NCBI GenBank assembly: GCA_029552245.1
Contig: JAKPDW010000073.1
Span: 1-36,030, forward strand
Length of the DNA stretch: 36,030 bases
Direction: 5' to 3'
DNA from: Deltaproteobacteria bacterium
GTDB taxonomy: Bacteria > Desulfobacterota > Desulfomonilia > UBA1062
Of this stretch, positions 7,086 through 14,106 are shown piece after piece (positions within the stretch are counted from its first letter, which is position 1; each line of letters starts with the position of its first letter). A program made the translations under genes and the position numbers. Below the pieces are notes generated by a model. The model searched no databases and was not told where the DNA came from. It was given only the letters and a program-made list of their open reading frames with translations.

Positions 7086-8269
7086 GCCGCGTCCTCCTCG
7101 AGTGCCGGTGACAGGGGGTACCTCCCGTAGGTGCGCACCGCATCGACCATGACCCTCAGCTTGTGGGCCGGGATGGTGCTCAGGCTGTGCACCGGCGATA
7201 TGATGAACCTGCCCGAAGGCCCCAGCCTCGCGATGAGGCGCCTGACCTCCCGCACCACCTCCTCGTCGCGCGACCGGTCGGTGAGAAGGTAATCAACGCC
7301 CACCCCGCCGATGATCGTGACCTTGTCTCCGTGGAGTTCCTTTTCCTTGAAGATGTCCACGTTCGAGGTGGTCTCGTAGGCGTGCAGGCCGTCCACGCCC
7401 CACGAGATGAAGGTGTCGAAGAGCAGGGTGTTGTCGCCGCAGGAGTGGAGGACGTACTTGCCGTTCCTGTCGTGCACCGCCTTGATGATGCGCCTGTAGG
7501 AGGGGCCGAAGAGCTCGTCGATGAGCCTCGGGTTCATGATCGGCCCGCTCTTGAAGGCGAAGTCGTCCGTCTGGATGACTACCTTGACCCCTGCGTCCAG
7601 GAGGGCCATGTTCGTCTTCAGGCAGAGCTCCTCGTTGATCTCGATGAACCTCTTGACGAGATCCCTCTCGCGCCTGATCCAGAGCGGCAGCCTCTCGAAG
7701 CCCACGGCCCACAGGAGCGATTCCTGTATGCCGTAGGCGGATGCCTGCCCGAAGAGGCAGGCCCTGTGGCCGTATTTCTTCATCATGGCGCTGAAGAAAC
7801 GGTAGGCGCTGTGCGCCACGTCGTCGGCGTCCGGCCAGTACGGCCACTCCAGGAAGTCTTCCCGGGTCTTGAAGCACGGCTCCCGGTACATGTACGTCAT
7901 GTTGCCGTAGCCGTCCGGTTGCAGGTTGTACCGTGACCCCGTGAAGCGGACCATGGTGCGGTGGTCAGTCACGATGAAGGTCTCGTCGAGGATGGCCCAG
8001 ACCGCGTCGAAGCCAAGCTCCACCTGGGCCTTGATGCGCTTTTCCATGCTCCGGGTCACCTCGTGCTGGAACACGAGCTTGGTGAGAAGGGGCCCCCACC
8101 GGTCGAGGGCGAACGTGGCCACCGGGTTCACCAGGAGCCTCTCCTGGGACACGAGCGGCTTGCCCAGCACCTCGTTGTACGTGCGTCCCTCCACCATGGC
8201 GCAGAAGGCGGGTACGCGGTCCGTCTCCTTGCCCTCGAACGTCCTCAGGACGCGCTCGACAGGGTGCAT
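7082..8269 (-). CDS. UroD-family methyltransferase, substrate:corrinoid
   Basis: A 395-residue enzyme of the uroporphyrinogen-decarboxylase/methyltransferase superfamily and the first gene of the operon. H275-x-C277 in LHSCGDN supplies two candidate zinc ligands; the later position normally held by Cys is in SPVHSLS, so a His may complete the site. It most likely cleaves a methyl group from an O-, N- or S-methyl compound and loads it on the adjacent corrinoid protein. It is not an MttB-type (glycine betaine/trimethylamine) protein. The substrate cannot be named; aromatic methoxy compounds are one option for an anaerobe. AGGAGG (8275-8280) lies 5 bases before ATG 8269. Confidence 0.82.
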   Translation of the reverse strand: MHPVERVLRTFEGKETDRVPAFCAMVEGRTYNEVLGKPLVSQERLLVNPVATFALDRWGPLLTKLVFQHEVTRSMEKRIKAQVELGFDAVWAILDETFIVTDHRTMVRFTGSRYNLQPDGYGNMTYMYREPCFKTREDFLEWPYWPDADDVAHSAYRFFSAMMKKYGHRACLFGQASAYGIQESLLWAVGFERLPLWIRRERDLVKRFIEINEELCLKTNMALLDAGVKVVIQTDDFAFKSGPIMNPRLIDELFGPSYRRIIKAVHDRNGKYVLHSCGDNTLLFDTFISWGVDGLHAYETTSNVDIFKEKELHGDKVTIIGGVGVDYLLTDRSRDEEVVREVRRLIARLGPSGRFIISPVHSLSTIPAHKLRVMVDAVRTYGRYPLSPALEEDAA

Positions 8270-8329
8270 GTGAACCTCCTATCCTGATCATGCGGCCCGG
8301 ATCGCGGTCGATCCCTTCCGCCCAGGCCC

Positions 8330-8620
8330 TGTCCGAAACCCTACAATCCCCATCAGGCACCATCCCTGCACAGCCGCGCTCACAGAAGGCGCCCAACAGC
8401 GCGGATCAAGAACCATCAGTCCCCTTCGACATGAACCCTTGTGGCGGGGCATCCGCGCAGCAGGCAACAGTCCAGGCCTTGCCCTATACCTTAAAAAACC
8501 TCACCAGATACCGTCCCCGTGGGGCTGCGCTTAAGGAGAGCTCCATACGGCGCAGTTCAAGAACCATCAGGCCCCTTTGGCACGAGCCCTTGCGGCGCCC
8601 GGCCTCCGCGCAGCACCCAC
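8330..8620. repeat. Imperfect 151-base tandem duplication upstream of the methyltransferase operon
   Basis: The block TCAAGAACCATCAG begins at 8406 and again at 8557, 151 bases apart, each followed by similar sequence ending CCGCGCAGCA. Weaker matches (CATCAGGCACCATCCC near 8351 and CACCAGATACCGTCCCC near 8502) extend the unit upstream with the same spacing. No cobalamin riboswitch box or convincing promoter was seen in 8281-8880. The rest of this 600-base gap contains GC-rich dyads such as GGCCGGCCGG but no credible gene. Confidence 0.55.
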
Positions 8621-8901
8621 CCGTGGATATCCCGAAGCGAGGGCCCATGCACGGCCGGCCGGAGCGGCCCTTGCGTCACGAGCATGTTCCCCGGGCCCCA
8701 ATGGAGCGCACACGGCCGTTGTCCGCCCGGCAGGCCGACGGGTACCACCCTCCCGGCTCTGCACCCCTGTCTCGATACCGCGCCTCCTTGGGGATCACTC
8801 GCCCGCCCGGGGCGCACGCGCCTCCTGAAAACCGCCGGGCATCCCCTTGTCCAACCGGCGTCTTGTCATATGACCATGCAGTATGAATTGGGATGGGCTT
8901 G

Positions 8902-8943
8902 TTGTCAAGTCAAAATTGGTCTGACCAGTTCCGGCGATATCTT
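8902..8943 (+). promoter_or_regulatory. FCD/GntR-type operator overlapping a promoter
   Basis: AATTGGTCTGACCAGTT at 8914-8930 is a palindrome with one mismatch and the core TGGT-N3-ACCA. This is the known operator form of FadR, PdhR and LldR-type FCD regulators. A -35-like TTGGTC (8916-8921) and TATCTT (8938-8943), 16 bases apart, would be covered by a bound repressor. It lies upstream of the short ORF at 8985. Which regulator binds it is unknown; two FCD proteins are encoded in the window. Confidence 0.55.
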
Positions 8944-8984
8944 GGCTCTATCGGAATGACGTATCCTTTCTGGAGGGGTGTACG

Positions 8985-9044
8985 ATGAGTTATCAAGATT
9001 TAGTAAGCAAGATAATGCTCCACAGAGACTATCTCTGTGCGTGA
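8985..9044 (+). pseudogene. Start of a gene cut off by an insertion (19 codons remain)
   Basis: GGAGGGG just upstream and an ATG at 8985 give a well-formed translation start behind the operator at 8914-8930, but the frame ends after 19 codons (MSYQDLVSKIMLHRDYLCA). Directly after it come the leader and frame of an IS256-like transposase, so the simplest reading is that an insertion removed the rest of an FCD-regulated gene. A genuine leader peptide is possible. The product was not recognised. Confidence 0.4.
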
Positions 9045-9152
9045 TAGAGATCCCCGGTTCCGTCTCTCTCGTTCTGTAAAAAAGGTGAAAGCGAGCCAAG
9101 GGCACCTCCGATACTCGGCGTAGCGGGAAACGACGCTCGTAAGGAGGTGCGT

Positions 9153-9435
9153 ATGGCTCGTGGAGGAGACGTTCAGGGGTTGTCGGGCCTGTGGCAAGTG
9201 GCGACCGGCGAGGGGGGAAGACGGTCTTTTGAGGTTGATGGAGTATGGCGTGCAGATGGTGCTGGAAGAAGAGCTGACGGCATACCTTAAGGCCGGATCT
9301 CAAGAGAACACCGGGCAGCGTGCCGGCTACCGGAACAGGTACAAGCCCAGGGTCCTGATGACCAGGCTTGGACGAATGGAGCTCATGTCGTCCAGGGGCC
9401 ACTTTATCCTGTCGCCTGACAACAAGGGGAAATGA
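9153..9435 (+). pseudogene. IS256-family (mutator) transposase, frameshifted and truncated
   Basis: The remains of an IS256-type transposase N-terminus. From ATG 9153 (AAGGAGG upstream) the frame reads MARGGDVQGLSGLWQVATGEG, then continues in a second frame as EDGLLRLMEYGVQMVLEEEL, followed by GYRNRYKPRVL, all as in intact IS256 N-termini. The shift is at a run of six G (9212-9217). Similarity stops near 9386, where TGTCGTCCAGGGG looks like the end of another element. Intact proteins have about 400 residues, so the catalytic domain is absent and this copy is dead. Confidence 0.75.
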
Positions 9436-9517
9436 GCCGCATGATTGGTAGAGATTCCAGGGGGCATTACATCGTCTTCTCGCCCGATACATCATCTTCC
9501 AAGATGAGATATCGGGC
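9386..9517. mobile_element. Probable terminus of a second insertion element with internal repeats and a long palindrome
   Basis: From TGTCG at 9386 the sequence has two related blocks, TCCAGGGGCCACTTTATC (9391) and TCCAGGGGGCATTACATC (9456), 65 bases apart, and each soon reaches a TCGCC. Repeated blocks just inside the terminus are typical of IS21-like ends. A 36-base imperfect palindrome spans 9482-9517 (GCCCGATA paired with TATCGGGC, TCATCTT with AAGATGA). The transposase genes are missing, so it is a remnant. The stretch 9518-9628 holds nothing recognised. Confidence 0.4.
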
Positions 9518-9628
9518 ATGTAGACGGAGAATCTGCTGGCTGCATGATGCCTCTATCGGAGATGCTTATTACAGAAATTGGGGGACTTTACTAATATCAG
9601 CCGGGTCAATTCTTTGAAAGCTGTTCGT

Positions 9629-10339
9629 TCAAGGCTTTCTGCTTCGCAATTCATTCATGATATCCATCTGGACCTCCTGGATCTCCACCAGACGTTGCCA
9701 TTGGTGTGACATGATGTGGTCGAGCTTCTGATGGAGGTGGCGGATTTCCAGTTCGGCCTTCAGGTTGACCTGGTAATCGTGCAGTGCCCGCTCCCTGTCC
9801 CTGGCCTCCTGGCGGTTCTGGCTCATCATGATGACCGGCGCCTGTGCAGCGGCAAGGCATGAAAGCACCAGGTTCAGGAGGATATACGGATACGGATCGA
9901 AGGGACGGGCGATGAAGACATAAGAATTAATAACCATCCAGCCGAGAATGACCAGTGCAAAGATGCCCAGGAAGGTCCAGCTCCCGCCGAAATCCGCTAT
10001 GCGGTCGGCTAAACGCTCACCCATGGTGAGCTTTGCCTCGAAGCCTTCATCGGGATTTTTTGAGAGGATGTTCTGTTCTTTTATACTCTCGATCACCTCA
10101 TGATCTATCTCCGTCAGTTCCCCCTTCTCCTCTTCCATGAGATTCTGTACGTATCTGTGCATGTATGTTTGCAGGTCACCGACACAAATCCAACCCTGCT
10201 CATCCCATTTGCCATGATCACTTTAAATGAGCTCGCCTATAGCAGGCCTGACCATAATCCCGGGTCTCAGTTCCGCGACATCCTCACCTGCCCCGCATAT
10301 CTGACAGGTACGTCTGACCTTTGATATCATGTCACCCAT
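9629..10339 (-). pseudogene. DUF1003 membrane protein interrupted by an in-frame TAA
   Basis: From ATG 10339 (GGGAGGGG 8 bases upstream) the frame encodes a DUF1003-type N-terminus with CQICG. It meets TAA at 10223-10225 (codon 39) and then continues without any shift through WICVGDL, ELTEIDHEV, TMGERLADRIADFGGSW, PFDPYPYILLNLVLSC, and QNRQEARDRERA to a stop at 9629. Both sides of the stop fit the family, so this is one gene with a nonsense codon. The C-terminal part (from ATG 10162, 177 residues) keeps both membrane segments but has no ribosome binding site. Family function is unknown. The gene looks less GC-rich than its neighbours. Confidence 0.8.
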
Positions 10340-10413
10340 GACTGGATCCCCTCCCACATTGTATTTCCTTCACCGCTTCAATTTGTAGAGGAAAGAGAGA
10401 AACGAAAAACCGG

Positions 10414-10983
10414 TTAGACCCCCCGCCTTTTGCGCCTTATCAGATATATCCCCCAGAAAACAATGCCGGCCATTACAATTGATGCCATGATGATGTATTC
10501 ATATCGTTTTATGTCCTGGATTATGACTTCCGCCGTATACCCGAGCATATACCCCAGGGATGCTATACCCAGTGACCAGGCGATACCTCCTACGGCATTC
10601 AGGACCATGAATCTCCTGGGTGATACGCCGCTTGCCCCTAAAATAAACGGGGTCACGGTGCGGATTCCATATATAAACCTGAATCCGATAATAACCATGG
10701 TCTGATAATGTTGAAGCAGCGGGAATACTCTACCTGACTGCCGCTTCCATGACGGGTTACGATCGAGGAGATCAATGCCCTTTCTTCTTCCTATGTAAAA
10801 ATAGAGCTGATCCCCAACATAGGTTCCGATGAATGCAGCAGCGACAACCGGTGTAAAGGAAAGGTATCCCTGGTGGACCAGAAAACCCGCCAGCACGAGT
10901 ACGGTCTCCCCCTCAAAGAATGTGCCGATCAGGATGAAAATGTAGCCATACTGGATGATGATAGATTCAATATCCATAGCCAT
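10414..10983 (-). CDS. DedA-family inner-membrane protein
   Basis: A 189-residue polytopic protein of the DedA/SNARE-associated family. The family motifs are visible: FFEGETVLVLAG (the conserved acidic entry), GDQLYFYIGRRKG, and FRFIYGIRTVTPFILGASG with the conserved arginines. Several hydrophobic helices follow and the protein ends RRKRRGV. DedA proteins act in membrane homeostasis, and some are linked to lipid carrier recycling, possibly as proton-dependent flippases; the role here is not determined. ATG 10983 has only a weak upstream purine run. Like the adjacent DUF1003 gene it is AT-richer than the rest of the window, so the pair may have been acquired together. Confidence 0.88.
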   Translation of the reverse strand: MAMDIESIIIQYGYIFILIGTFFEGETVLVLAGFLVHQGYLSFTPVVAAAFIGTYVGDQLYFYIGRRKGIDLLDRNPSWKRQSGRVFPLLQHYQTMVIIGFRFIYGIRTVTPFILGASGVSPRRFMVLNAVGGIAWSLGIASLGYMLGYTAEVIIQDIKRYEYIIMASIVMAGIVFWGIYLIRRKRRGV

Positions 10984-11093
10984 TCGTCTTTAATGCCATA
11001 AATTACGCCTCGTTTCCATTACCCCTTAGGTGGTATTGCCATTCTTCCCATAGAGTCACCGGAAGGCCAGGCCGTCCGCCCGCCGCAGGACCC

Positions 11094-11312
11094 GCCGTCA
11101 TCCCTCGGGAGAGGGTCTTGCCGCGCTGCGCCTGGGGCGCCCAGGATGCCCCTTATCCAAGCGCCTGCCGTCTCCCTCTAGAGGGACCTCGATCCAGGAG
11201 CGGTTCTCCCGGGCAGGTCAACATCTTCGAGGACCAGTCCGTGGGGCGAGGATTACAGCCCTCGATCCCGGAGCGGTTCTCCCGGGCAGACCGACCGCAG
11301 CCAGAAGTGGCA
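11094..11312. repeat. Degenerate direct repeats, period 73, with hairpin core
   Basis: CTCGATCC-GGAGCGGTTCTCCCGGGCAG begins at 11188 and 11261 (spacing 73, one mismatch in the core). A different part of the unit, GCCGTC followed by a TCCCTC-GAGGG dyad, occurs at 11094 and 11167, again 73 bases apart. GGAG and CTCC around CGGTT can form a hairpin in both copies. The gap 10984-11398 holds no gene that could be supported. Confidence 0.6.
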
Positions 11313-11398
11313 TGCCTTGTTGGGCGACGGGGGCCGGATCCTGCAGGCGCCCTTCCCTCTCGGGGGATATGGGACATGAGCGCCTGAGCTTGTCAGCC

Positions 11399-12136
11399 TC
11401 AACTCGTCCCTGAAAACGGGGCACCCGCCCTCGACAGGCCGAGAGCGGAGGTGAGCCTCGCCTCGGCATCCTCGACCGCGTCCCTCATGATACGCTCCGC
11501 CCTGTCAGGGTCCCTCCCGGCCACCGCATCCGTGAGATCCCTCACGAAGGGGACCGTCGCCTCGCGCGAGCCGGGCAGGCTGTAGTAGATGTCCGTGTAG
11601 TGCCTGTAGATGGGCCTGAAGGAATTGAACAGCACGTGAAAGAGGATGTCTCTTGTCATGCGGGCGATCTCCAGGTGAAACCTGAAGTCGCACTCGGAGA
11701 GTGCGCCCTTTGACCTGGGCCGCCTGCGTATGGCCTCGACGAGGTTCTCCCCGGCCTCCTTGAGCCTGTCCACGGAGTCCTCGTCCGCGTTCAGCGCGGC
11801 GTCCCTGGCGAAGACCGGCGCGGTGATCCTCCTCAGCCTCAGAAGCGAGACAAGGACACCCGCGTCGACGGCGTCCGTGTTCTTCATGATGCCCACGAGG
11901 AGCTCCAGCGAGGCCTCGCTCAGGTAATCGGTCACATAGGTTCCGCTCTGGGGCAGGGTCCTCACCAGGCCGATCTCGCTCAGGTGCACCACGGCCTCCC
12001 TCACGGCCGCCCTGCTGGCCTCGAACCGCCGCGCGAGCTCCCGCTCGGAAGGAAGCCGGCTGTTGGGGGGATACTCGCCCCTGAAGATCGCCTTCTGCAG
12101 CTCAAGGCAGATCCGTTCCGACACCTTCACTCCCAC
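11399..12136 (-). CDS. GntR-family transcriptional regulator, FCD type
   Basis: A 245-residue regulator. The N-terminal winged helix contains LPSERELARRFEASRAAVREA and the wing QSGTYVTDY; the rest is an FCD-like helical domain with CDFRFHLEIARMT. The two later histidines usual in metal-binding FCD domains are not seen: the equivalent segments read FVRDLTDAVAGRD and MRDAVEDAEARL. Ligand binding may therefore differ from the metal-dependent type. GTG 12136 is chosen because GGAGGG sits 6 bases upstream; the frame is open to a GTG at 12154. No partner gene is adjacent, so its target is not evident. It could bind the operator at 8914-8930, but nothing in the sequence shows this. Confidence 0.85.
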   Translation of the reverse strand: MGVKVSERICLELQKAIFRGEYPPNSRLPSERELARRFEASRAAVREAVVHLSEIGLVRTLPQSGTYVTDYLSEASLELLVGIMKNTDAVDAGVLVSLLRLRRITAPVFARDAALNADEDSVDRLKEAGENLVEAIRRRPRSKGALSECDFRFHLEIARMTRDILFHVLFNSFRPIYRHYTDIYYSLPGSREATVPFVRDLTDAVAGRDPDRAERIMRDAVEDAEARLTSALGLSRAGAPFSGTS

Positions 12137-12247
12137 CCAAGTCCCTCCACACACGTGGTGTACCCGATAGGGCGCGGGTCGTCAACGTCACGCTCCCTGC
12201 CTCCCGGCCGCGGCCTCCCGCGACGGTTTGCACCCGCAGCCACCACG

Positions 12248-12360
12248 GGCCCTGTCATACACGAGCCAGCAGGAAAGTGGAGAAATCCCGGCGGGCCGTT
12301 CACCATGGCATGTACGTCGGGACCAGCCATACGCGAGTCAAGAGGAAAGTGGAGAAAACT
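12248..12360. repeat. Direct repeat pair, period 72
   Basis: CATAC-CGAG-CA-AGGAAAGTGGAGAAA occurs at 12256 and 12328, exactly 72 bases apart, with a few mismatches over about 31 bases. It lies in the 470-base gap between the divergent FCD regulator and zinc-ribbon genes. No palindrome was seen in the repeat. Confidence 0.6.
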
Positions 12361-12425
12361 CGATGGAGACCCACACCCGTTGACGCCTGAGGCGCAGTCA
12401 CACCTTTGGGGTTTTCTCTCCTCGA

Positions 12426-12540
12426 GGGATGACGGTTGTGGGGCGATTGTCATTCTGATCCTGTTGAACGGGAAGATGGACCTCGTCCAGGCCGAGGCAT
12501 GACGGTTTTTGGGGGTTGTCATTCTGATTCTGTGGTTGAC
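12426..12540. repeat. Direct repeat pair containing TGTCATTCTGAT, period about 70
   Basis: ATGACGGTT begins at 12429 and 12499, and GTCATTCTGAT follows at 12449 and 12518, so the two copies are 69-70 bases apart and cover about 43 bases. The GTCATTCTGA element is a widespread type of bacterial intergenic repeat. The second copy ends in TTGACA (12536-12541), which could serve as a -35 for the downstream gene, although no good -10 follows. Confidence 0.6.
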
Positions 12541-12555
12541 AGAAGTATTCTTTTT

Positions 12556-12568
12556 CTCCAGACTGGAG
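12556..12568. promoter_or_regulatory. Perfect 13-base palindrome upstream of the zinc-ribbon gene
   Basis: CTCCAG-A-CTGGAG is a perfect inverted repeat 14 bases downstream of TTGACA (12536-12541) and about 40 bases before the ATG at 12607. It could be an operator or the base of a small leader hairpin. Confidence 0.35.
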
Positions 12569-12606
12569 ATGTCTTTACCATACTTTTCCTCACCACCGAG
12601 GCTTGC

Positions 12607-12792
12607 ATGGCCGACCATCCATGTTGTCCTTCGTGCGGCAGAAGGGCGAAGAAGGCTCTGACGAGCAACCACTTTCCCGTGTACCGCTGCAGGTCGTGCG
12701 GAAGGGTCTTCTGCATGGAGTGTTCGAACGGCAGCTGCCCCTCGTGCGGGTCGAACTCGAGGGACAAGGCCGGAAACGTCTACGCGAGGTGA
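12607..12792 (+). CDS. Small zinc-ribbon protein with four CxxC knuckles
   Basis: A 61-residue protein. It has four knuckles: C7-PS-C10, C28-RS-C31, C36-ME-C39 and C44-PS-C47, which could bind two zinc ions in a RING- or treble-clef-like arrangement. There is no other domain and no signal sequence, so it is probably an intracellular adaptor or nucleic-acid or protein binder. ATG 12607 is preceded by a GAGG-type site; a longer in-frame start at 12436 would translate repeat DNA and is rejected. It lies 91 bases before a YbjN-like gene on the same strand and may be cotranscribed with it. The family was not identified. Confidence 0.65.
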   Translation: MADHPCCPSCGRRAKKALTSNHFPVYRCRSCGRVFCMECSNGSCPSCGSNSRDKAGNVYAR

Positions 12793-12883
12793 CATGACCA
12801 TGACGATCTGGCGTTCCCTATCGAGATTCTTCCACCCGGCAGACGCGGCTTTCACAACTACCCATAAAGGAGGTTCAGGTTCC

Positions 12884-13288
12884 ATGACCAAGAGCGAGCT
12901 CGCGGCCCGATACACGGACTTCTTGACGGACCAGGGGTTCAGACCCGAGATCGACAAGGACGGCGACGTCAAGTTCCTCTTCGAGGGCGGCCTGTACTAC
13001 ATCCTCGTCTCCGAGAAGGACCCCGAGTTCTTCAGGCTCGTCTACCCCAACTTCTGGGAGATAGAGAGCGACGAGGAAAAGATGAAGGCCACCATCGCGG
13101 CCTCGTTCGCCACGGCCGACACGAAGGTCGCCAAGGTGATCCTGGTAGGCAACAACGTGTGGGCGTCGGTCGAGTCCTTCTTCGAGTCGCCGGACCACTT
13201 CAAGGGTGTGTTCAGGCGGTCCATCAGCGCCATCAGGACCGCGGTCTCCTCCTTCCGCGACAACATGAAGCAGCTCTCCGGCGTGTAG
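12884..13288 (+). CDS. YbjN-like protein
   Basis: A 134-residue soluble protein. The order of segments (helix AARYTDFLTDQGF, strand DVKFLFEGGLYYILV, a RLVYPNFWEI strand, helices with ATADTKVAKVILVG and a late helical region) resembles YbjN, which has a type III secretion chaperone-like fold and has been linked to stress responses and motility in enterobacteria. This assignment rests on pattern, not on a diagnostic motif. ATG 12884 follows AAAGGAGG at 12866-12873. Upstream in-frame ATGs at 12794 and 12800 lack such a site and add a segment that does not fit the fold. It is followed by two GC-rich hairpins. Confidence 0.55.
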   Translation: MTKSELAARYTDFLTDQGFRPEIDKDGDVKFLFEGGLYYILVSEKDPEFFRLVYPNFWEIESDEEKMKATIAASFATADTKVAKVILVGNNVWASVESFFESPDHFKGVFRRSISAIRTAVSSFRDNMKQLSGV

Positions 13289-13331
13289 GCTTAAACGGGC
13301 GTTCACCTCGCACCCCGAACGCATGGCCGCT

Positions 13332-13419
13332 CTCGCCCATGGGCTGGAGACGCCCTGGGCGAGCACCTGCAGCCGAGAGTCCGGGCAAGCTTCGAGGTGA
13401 GGCTTCCCAAGGCCTCACC
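13332..13419 (+). terminator. Two GC-rich hairpins downstream of the YbjN-like gene
   Basis: CTCGCCCA (13332-13339) pairs with TGGGCGAG (13356-13363), extended inside by GGGC/GCCC. GGTGAGGC (13396-13403) pairs with GCCTCACC (13412-13419). Neither has a U-run, so termination is likely but not certain. The rest of 13289-13641 shows no gene. Confidence 0.4.
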
Positions 13420-13641
13420 GTGCCCATGGGCACACGGGGCAGGTACTCCTCCTTCGCGACGCCCTTTTCCTTGTCCCCGGGCGGAACCGGGCCCTGCTTC
13501 CTTGCGCGAGCAGGCCCGGCAGGCCGACGCCGCTAGCGGTCACGACCGGCCGATGTCGATCCTCACGGGAGGCGACGCCCGCCGTGCTTCTCCCTCGGGG
13601 GACCTTGAGTTTGGGCCTGCCGTGTGGCATGATGCATCTTC

Positions 13642-14094
13642 ATGGCACGTTCTTGGTATACCCTGTACAGGTCGGTGGCGCTCTCCTTCCTCCTCGCCGT
13701 CTGCGCCTGCAGTTCGTCCGGGGGCGGGGACGAGCTGCCGGGGAGTGGTGAGCATGTCGTCACCTACAAGGTGGAGGGCGGCTCGGGCATCATCACGAGC
13801 GCGTCCATCTCCTACACCGACGAGAACGGGGAGGAACAGCACCTCCAGCACGTGAGCCTGAGGGACGCCAACTGGTCCTACAGCTTCAGGGCGGACGACT
13901 TCGCCCCCCTGTCCGTAAGTGCGATGCTCGAGGGCGAGGGCACGAGCACGACCCTGTACGTGACCATAGAGGTGGACGACGCCTGCTGGGTAGAGAACCG
14001 GACGTTCGTTGCAGGCGCGCTGCTCACTGTCTCTTCCACCGCGCACGAGATCCTGACCACCTGCCCGAACCACGGCGGGACCACGGTGCAGTAG
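13642..14094 (+). CDS. MmpS-like lipoprotein
   Basis: A 150-residue exported protein. Residues 1-22 form a signal peptide and C23 (AVCAC-SSSG) is the likely lipidated cysteine, although the lipobox is imperfect. The mature part reads HVVTYKVEGG, SISYTDENG, ANWSYSF, LSVSAML and VTIEVDD, the order of strands found in the beta-sandwich of MmpS proteins, which in mycobacteria are accessories of RND lipid exporters. Similarity in this context is structural inference. It is followed by a TetR regulator after 12 bases, so the two are probably one transcript. No RND transporter is in the window. A clear ribosome binding site was not seen. Confidence 0.6.
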   Translation: MARSWYTLYRSVALSFLLAVCACSSSGGGDELPGSGEHVVTYKVEGGSGIITSASISYTDENGEEQHLQHVSLRDANWSYSFRADDFAPLSVSAMLEGEGTSTTLYVTIEVDDACWVENRTFVAGALLTVSSTAHEILTTCPNHGGTTVQ

Positions 14095-14106
14095 GAGGAC
14101 CATCCC

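Noticed and set aside
8281-8880. Cobalamin riboswitch in front of the corrinoid methyltransferase operon
   Set aside because: No B12-box-like sequence was found on the minus strand by eye, and the region is better described as a repeat.
8290-8959. Long open frames on both strands in the gap upstream of the methyltransferase operon
   Set aside because: They run through GC-rich repeats, lack ribosome binding sites and give low-complexity proline/arginine-rich proteins with no recognisable domain.
10223-10225. Recoding of the stop codon, given pyrrolysine and selenocysteine use in methyltransferase-rich anaerobes
   Set aside because: The codon is TAA. Pyrrolysine uses TAG and selenocysteine uses TGA, so a nonsense mutation is the simpler explanation.
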